Assembly: GCA_017794925.1 (NCBI GenBank)
Contig: CP051238.1
Coordinates: 322,970 to 386,969, forward strand
Direction: 5' to 3'
Source of the DNA: Aestuariibacter sp.
Lineage (GTDB): Bacteria; Pseudomonadota; Gammaproteobacteria; Enterobacterales; Alteromonadaceae
Length of the DNA stretch: 64,000 nt
A program made the position numbers and the translations under genes. The notes beneath the pieces were generated by a model. The model was not told the DNA's origin and made no database searches. It worked only from the letters and a program-made list of their open reading frames with translations. Position 1 is the stretch's first letter. The number at the start of each line of letters is the position of its first letter. Shown piece by piece: positions 59,279 to 64,000 of this stretch.

Positions 59279-59319
59279 CGAACCTCCGTTAACTCATGTA
59301 TGTTGTTATGGTAAGCGAA

Positions 59320-60042
59320 TTAATACATGTGTTGGCCGCCGTTAATCGACAGCGTAGAGCCTGTAATAAAGCTTGATTCATCACGGATCAGGAACAATAC
59401 CCCTTCCGCAATATCTTCTGGTTTACCCAAACGGCCTACCGGAATTTTTGCAATAATTTTTGCCAGTACATCTTCAGGTACTGCGCGAACCATATCGGTA
59501 TCGATGTAACCGGGTGCAATCGCATTCACTGTAATGCCTTTACCAGCGCCTTCCTGTGCCAACGCTTTTGTAAAGCCATGGATACCGGACTTTGCCGCAG
59601 CATAGTTTACCTGACCATACTGACCAGCCTGACCGTTAATAGAGCCAATATTCACAATACGTCCAAAGCTACGCTCACGCATTCCTTCGATAACCGCGCG
59701 GCATGTATTGAAGCATGAAGCCAGGTTAGTTTGAATAACCGCGTTCCACTGCTCGAAGGTCATGCGGTGCATTGTGCCATCACGCGTAATACCCGCGTTA
59801 TTTACCAATACATCTACCGGGCCATAGTCCGCTTCAATCTGTGAAATTGCGTCTTTGGTTTTTTCAAAGTCTGACACATCAAACTTCATCGCTGCGATCC
59901 CGGTACGCTCAGTAAATTCCTGTGCCGCCTGATCATTCCCACCATAGTTAGCAACTACCGTATAGCCTGCGGCTTTTAACGTAGTACAAATTGCTTCACC
60001 AATCCCTCGTGTCCCGCCTGTGACGAGTGCTACTCTGCTCAT
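59320..60042 (-). CDS. phaB: acetoacetyl-CoA reductase
   Basis: A 240-residue SDR reductase that makes (R)-3-hydroxybutyryl-CoA from acetoacetyl-CoA, normally with NADPH. Nucleotide loop TGGTRGIGEAI; catalytic residues S134 (NIGSINGQ), Y147 and K151 (YAAAK). QAGQYGQVNYAA matches PhaB more than FabG. It lies convergent to the transglycosylase gene, on the strand opposite phaC, so it is not in the phaC operon. Two imperfect 15-base direct repeats lie upstream (60073-60102). Confidence 0.92.
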   Translation of the reverse strand: MSRVALVTGGTRGIGEAICTTLKAAGYTVVANYGGNDQAAQEFTERTGIAAMKFDVSDFEKTKDAISQIEADYGPVDVLVNNAGITRDGTMHRMTFEQWNAVIQTNLASCFNTCRAVIEGMRERSFGRIVNIGSINGQAGQYGQVNYAAAKSGIHGFTKALAQEGAGKGITVNAIAPGYIDTDMVRAVPEDVLAKIIAKIPVGRLGKPEDIAEGVLFLIRDESSFITGSTLSINGGQHMY

Positions 60043-60201
60043 GCTGTTTCCTCTTTTGCTATCGCTTACTAAATAACCATTTACTATATAACCATCTATA
60101 AACCTAATCTGACAATGGGAAAATCAGACCTTGGTCGGGTTTTTATTGATCGATGTCAATTAGCCGAAAGAACAAAGTAGCAATTAAATATGACAAATCA
60201 G

Positions 60202-62670
60202 TTACTTAGGTTTAGTTGTGCGAATTGTTGCCTGAGCAGTGGTCGGATCTTCCGGCCAGACATGTTTTGGGTAGCGCCCTTTCATTTCCTTGCGCACCTC
60301 TGCATAACTCCCCTTCCAGAAACCTGGCAGGTCATCGGTGGTCTGAATAGGCCGGTTAGCGGGAGAGAGTAATTCTACCGTGACAGTTTGTCGCCCGTTG
60401 GCAATACAAACGGGCTCACTACTGCCATACACTTCCTGCATCTTTACCGACAACACAACCCTTGTGGGGCTTTCGTAGCGTAAAGGCCGACAGGTGCCAC
60501 TTGGCACGGTAATCGAGTCAGGCAGTTGTTTATTGAGTGCTTCTTGCAACGGCCATGGCAATGCCTGGCAAAGAAGCTTGTCCCATGGATTGTGTTTTAG
60601 TTGCGCAACAGACGAACATTGCTTCAGCGCGCTGTATACGGTGTCACAAGCCAGTATCCATTCTACACTCGCCTCCGGCCAGGTAAGCGTCTCGCCGTAA
60701 CTGTTATATTCAAGATTAAGCGTTCTTGCCATCGTGAGTCGATGCAAAGCAGGCAACAATATCGCTGAATTTGGCCAGTCTTTCAGTGGTCTCCCTGACA
60801 GCCATTCCCGCCAGAATTCACCACGAGACGATACATTGGCTTTTGCCAGTGGCTGACGACTTAGCACAATTTGGCCAAAGCGCTGCTGAGATTCTGCGCG
60901 CAGGGTATCGGTAGTTGCATCGTAAAAAAGGGCTTCCTTTTCACTGAACCCGTTAGGGAAATGTGTTTTTATTACCGAAATGTCGATAGGCTGGGCCAAG
61001 CGAATTTGCATCGATGCCCCCCGTCTTTGTCCCGACAGGACTGCCAGCCAGTCGCCATTCATACCCGCCTCGGCAGTGAGCTCAGCACCCACGCCTTGCG
61101 CCAGCTTCAACGTCCCATTGGATTGCTTACACGCTATCCAATCTGGATTTAGCAACCCAATGGCCACTGCTAATTTTGACTCGTCCACATTGAATAGCGA
61201 TGACTTGTCTACCTTGCCTCGCAAGAGTTTGACCAGACGCTGTGCTTGTTCGGCCAACCTTTGCCTCACCTGTCCCTGCAATTGCTTGAGGCAAAGATGT
61301 ACGTCCCACCCCGTATGCTTTGGCGGGTCCTCACTGAGTGCGGCAATTACACCGCCAGCCACCAGCCAGTCGTTGTTGCCGGTATCATCAGTCAGGGCTT
61401 TCACTTTCAGTAACATGTAGGCTGTGCGAGGTTGCACGGGTAGTTGTGCAGCCTTACGTCCTAATGACGTAATAGCGCCGTGTTCTGTGAAGGCATCAAG
61501 CTGCAGTAGGGTATGAGCGGCCGATTTAAGCTGTGCTTCCGACGGCATATCCAGCAAGGCCAATTCGCTAACCGGCGTTCCCCACGCCGCAGATTGCAAC
61601 ACCAATCCCGTAATGTCCTGGGTATGGATATCAGGCTGACTAAACTTACGCAGACGCCCCTGCACATCTTCGCTCCAGAGTCGATAACACTTGCCTGCTG
61701 CGAGACGACCTGCCCGGCCTTTCCGCTGTTCTGCTGACGCTTGAGATATCATTTGCAATGACAACTCCGTCATTTGGCTCTTCGGGTGATATTCAGCCAC
61801 CAATTCCCTACCGCTATCAACCACCACGGCAATCCCTTCAATAGTTAAACTGGTTTCAGCTATATTGGTTGCAAGAATGATTTTTCTTCTTCCCTGCATC
61901 AGAGGTCTCAGCGTGCGCTGTTGCTCGGCCAGTGGCAGGTTGCCGTACAGCAGCATAACGTCAGTATTGTCTGGCAAAGAAGTATTTAACTGCAGCTGAA
62001 GCTGTAAGATATGCTTCACCGTTGGCAGGAAAACCAATATATCGCCGGATTCACGCTCTGCTATTACGCGTACGTGTTTTGCCAGATTATTCACTAACTC
62101 ATGGTGTTGGCATTGCCCCAAATAATTGACTTCAACAGGAAACTGACGCCCATCACTGTGCAGCACTTCGGCCTCGGGAAGCAACGCCTGAATGGGAGAG
62201 ACATCGAGTGTTGCCGACATGACCAGTAACCGTAAATCGTCGCGCAACGCCTGTTTGGCCTCAATGGCCAATGCCAAACCAAAATCACTGTGCAAATTCC
62301 GCTCGTGAAACTCATCGAATATGATGATATCAACGCCGTCGAGCTCCGGATCCTGCTGGATTCGACGACTCAAAATACCTTCGGTAATAATTTCCAAACG
62401 AGTGGTCTGACTTACCGCTTGCTCACCTTTTATGCGATACCCCACGGTTTGACCCACCGCTTCACCCAACTGCTCAGCCAAAAAGGCGGCGAGTTGTTTT
62501 ACTACAACACGCCGGGGCTGCAGCATAACGATGCGCTTATTGCTATGGGCTAATAGAGCAAGAGGTATGGCCGTAGATTTACCGGCTCCAGGCGGAGCAC
62601 TTAATAAAACATCCTGAGTATTGAGTGATTTACACAGAGGCGCGAGCAGGGATTCTACAGGGAGTGTCAT
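60202..62670 (-). CDS. hrpB: ATP-dependent helicase HrpB
   Basis: An 822-residue DEAH-box helicase. Motif I PPGAGKS, motif II DEFHER, motif III SATLD and motif VI QRKGRAGR are intact, followed by HA2 and the HrpB-specific C-terminal region (TCRPLRYESPTRVVLSVKMQE). The order of domains and length match E. coli HrpB (809-824). Function in cells is poorly defined. Its 5' end faces thpR 169 bases away. Confidence 0.95.
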   Translation of the reverse strand: MTLPVESLLAPLCKSLNTQDVLLSAPPGAGKSTAIPLALLAHSNKRIVMLQPRRVVVKQLAAFLAEQLGEAVGQTVGYRIKGEQAVSQTTRLEIITEGILSRRIQQDPELDGVDIIIFDEFHERNLHSDFGLALAIEAKQALRDDLRLLVMSATLDVSPIQALLPEAEVLHSDGRQFPVEVNYLGQCQHHELVNNLAKHVRVIAERESGDILVFLPTVKHILQLQLQLNTSLPDNTDVMLLYGNLPLAEQQRTLRPLMQGRRKIILATNIAETSLTIEGIAVVVDSGRELVAEYHPKSQMTELSLQMISQASAEQRKGRAGRLAAGKCYRLWSEDVQGRLRKFSQPDIHTQDITGLVLQSAAWGTPVSELALLDMPSEAQLKSAAHTLLQLDAFTEHGAITSLGRKAAQLPVQPRTAYMLLKVKALTDDTGNNDWLVAGGVIAALSEDPPKHTGWDVHLCLKQLQGQVRQRLAEQAQRLVKLLRGKVDKSSLFNVDESKLAVAIGLLNPDWIACKQSNGTLKLAQGVGAELTAEAGMNGDWLAVLSGQRRGASMQIRLAQPIDISVIKTHFPNGFSEKEALFYDATTDTLRAESQQRFGQIVLSRQPLAKANVSSRGEFWREWLSGRPLKDWPNSAILLPALHRLTMARTLNLEYNSYGETLTWPEASVEWILACDTVYSALKQCSSVAQLKHNPWDKLLCQALPWPLQEALNKQLPDSITVPSGTCRPLRYESPTRVVLSVKMQEVYGSSEPVCIANGRQTVTVELLSPANRPIQTTDDLPGFWKGSYAEVRKEMKGRYPKHVWPEDPTTAQATIRTTKPK

Positions 62671-62839
62671 ACCAGGACGGTTCTCACAACATCAATATTT
62701 AAAAATACAGGTGTATCGTCGGCTACACCGACAGGCAAGATGACACACCCGGCTTATACTAAAACAAGCAGGTATAGTAGCATTGTGCCGTTGCACAGTT
62801 CATCCCTAACCATTACTCAATACGGTAGGTCATCAAAAA

Positions 62840-63445
62840 ATGCGAAGCTTTATCGGTTTGGATTTATCAGCTCAGGACAAACTCGCACTTGAACACTGGC
62901 GTGAAAAAAGTTTGCCCGGAATGCCATCCTCAAATACCCGAAACGCCAACCAACCCAAGGTTCCGATGCGTCAGCCTAAGCCTGTACCCGCGGCAAATTT
63001 TCATATTACGCTGAGCTTTTTAGGTAATATCAACGACCGTCAACACGAGGCTATCATAGCCAATCTCGACGAGGTCGCAGCGGCTCCCTTTGACGTCACA
63101 CTGGATTTGACTGCATTCTGGCAAGGACCAAAGATTCTGTTAGCCGCCCCTTCTGAGCCGCCAGCGGTACTAATGACCTTGGCAGGAAACGTAAATAGTG
63201 CAGCGCGGCAGGCAGGCATCGATGTTGAGCGCAGAGAGTACCGGCCCCACGTTACGCTTATTCGCAATACCAGGGAAGATTATCCGCCACCGCTGTTTTC
63301 ACCCCAGCTGACCTGCCGGTTTACTCAGTTTCATTTGTTTGAATCAGTGTCTGCACCAAGCGGGGTTCACTACTCTATTAAGCACAGTTGGCCACTACGA
63401 GGCGGGCATTCTATACGAGAAAAACTGCAAAGAGGTCATTTTTAG
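62840..63445 (+). CDS. thpR: RNA 2',3'-cyclic phosphodiesterase
   Basis: A 201-residue 2H phosphoesterase (LigT/ThpR). The two HxT motifs are HITL and HVTL (RPHVTLIRN). It opens MRSFIGLDLSAQDKLAL. In vitro the family hydrolyses 2',3'-cyclic phosphates and can join tRNA halves. The ribosome binding site AGGTCATC is close to the start. Divergent from hrpB. Confidence 0.9.
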   Translation: MRSFIGLDLSAQDKLALEHWREKSLPGMPSSNTRNANQPKVPMRQPKPVPAANFHITLSFLGNINDRQHEAIIANLDEVAAAPFDVTLDLTAFWQGPKILLAAPSEPPAVLMTLAGNVNSAARQAGIDVERREYRPHVTLIRNTREDYPPPLFSPQLTCRFTQFHLFESVSAPSGVHYSIKHSWPLRGGHSIREKLQRGHF

Positions 63446-63514
63446 GCCATTTCCCCTTTACAGCACGCTTACCGCTCGGTAAAAAGGGAGCACTATTTAT
63501 CACCATGTAAAACC

Positions 63515-64000
63515 ATGCATCACACCTTTAGACTTATCATCGATTGCCCTGACCAGGTTGGTCTGGTAGCAGGCGTTTCCCAATTTCTTGCCGATCACAA
63601 TGCTTCCATTCTTGAAGCGAGTCATCATACCGATCTGCAGACCGGTCGCTTTTTTATGCGCCACGAAATCAGCACTGATTCAATCAACCTGTCTTACGAC
63701 CGGTTTATTGAAGAATTCACGCCACTGGCAAATCATTTTCAAATGGAATGGAAACTGACCGACTCCAGTAAGAAGCAGCGCGTGGCGTTACTGGCGAGCC
63801 TGGAATCACACTGTTTGGTTGATCTCCTGCATCGCTGGCACACAGGGGAGCTGCATTGCGACATCCCTTGTATTATTGGTAACCACCCGCAGTTAAAGCA
63901 GTTTGCAGACTGGTACAAAGTTCCATTCCACTGGGTAGATTTTAAGACCTTAGGTAAAGAAGCGGCATTCAAACAAATTGAAGTGTTGTTGGAAGAATAC
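63515..64000 (+). CDS. purU: formyltetrahydrofolate deformylase (3' end outside window)
   Basis: The first 162 codons are open to the window edge. The start at 63515 gives MHHTFRLIIDCPDQVGLVAGV, the ACT-domain opening of PurU, followed by TGRFFMRHEIS and, later, IPCIIGNHPQLKQFADWYKVPFHWV in the formyltransferase-type domain. The enzyme releases formate from 10-formyl-THF for purine synthesis. No strong ribosome binding site is visible just before this ATG. Truncated by the window edge, not by mutation as far as can be seen. Confidence 0.88.
   Translation, partial: MHHTFRLIIDCPDQVGLVAGVSQFLADHNASILEASHHTDLQTGRFFMRHEISTDSINLSYDRFIEEFTPLANHFQMEWKLTDSSKKQRVALLASLESHCLVDLLHRWHTGELHCDIPCIIGNHPQLKQFADWYKVPFHWVDFKTLGKEAAFKQIEVLLEEY

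Overview
The window looks like a continuous chromosomal segment of a marine gammaproteobacterium of the Alteromonas/Aestuariibacter/Salinimonas type (order Alteromonadales). This is inferred from gene order and protein character, not from a search. The main support is the classic gammaproteobacterial block mrcA / pilMNOPQ-aroK-aroB-damX-dam-rpe-trpS, an ast arginine-catabolism operon, a hybrid kinase with a 7TMR-DISM sensor, and a polyhydroxyalkanoate (PHA) locus. Coding density is high. I saw no tRNA, rRNA, CRISPR array, prophage or insertion sequence. Both edges cut genes: a PAS-repeat histidine kinase on the left and purU on the right.

Layout. 1-2.8 kb: 3' part of a multi-PAS sensor kinase whose PAS units are partly identical at DNA level, then a DUF4382 lipoprotein. 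3-7.4 kb (minus strand): malic enzyme maeA and penicillin-binding protein mrcA. 7.5-16.5 kb: type IV pilus alignment and secretin genes pilMNOPQ, then aroK, aroB, a damX-like SPOR protein and dam. 16.5-17.8 kb (minus): DUF2970 protein, a small exported protein and a TorF-type porin. 18.2-21.8 kb: rpe, trpS (no gph between them), pabA and an HDOD protein. 22.2-26.8 kb: astC-astA-astD and a DUF1338 dioxygenase. 26.8-31.9 kb (minus): an H-NOX sensor overlapping a PAS-GGDEF-EAL enzyme (H-NOX itself is the upstream gene), and parC. 32.1-35.2 kb: BarA-like hybrid kinase. 35.3-36.1 kb (minus): DUF2982 and a small membrane protein. 36.3-39.9 kb: pyrB, hemL, a class III nucleotide cyclase and a 70-residue membrane protein. 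39.9-47.2 kb (minus): GH114 lipoprotein, htpX, nhaR, DyP peroxidase, ggt, amt and glnK. 47.4-49.6 kb: a proline-rich TonB-like protein, DUF808 protein and azurin. 49.6-50.1 kb: an apparently unannotated small transcription unit. 50.2-52.5 kb (minus): mrcB. 52.8-60.0 kb: PHA locus (DUF6489, phaC, phaR, two phasins, phaZ, a lytic transglycosylase, and phaB on the other strand). 60.2-64 kb: hrpB, thpR and partial purU.

How the genes work together. PhaB supplies the (R)-3-hydroxyacyl-CoA monomer, PhaC polymerises it, phasins coat the granule, PhaR is the likely repressor and PhaZ degrades the polymer. Two near-identical inverted repeats flank the phasin promoter and fit the reported PhaR operator type. 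The glnK-amt operon carries a recognisable sigma-54 promoter with an NtrC-type site upstream, so it is probably induced by nitrogen limitation. The H-NOX/GGDEF-EAL pair is a candidate nitric-oxide-to-c-di-GMP switch.

The least expected item is at 49.83-50.13 kb. A consensus IHF site, a near-consensus sigma-54 promoter, a good ribosome binding site, a 39-codon membrane-peptide ORF and a strong terminator with eight T occur in the right order inside 300 bases between azurin and mrcB. It may encode a small sigma-54-dependent membrane protein or a regulatory RNA. I could not match it to a known family.
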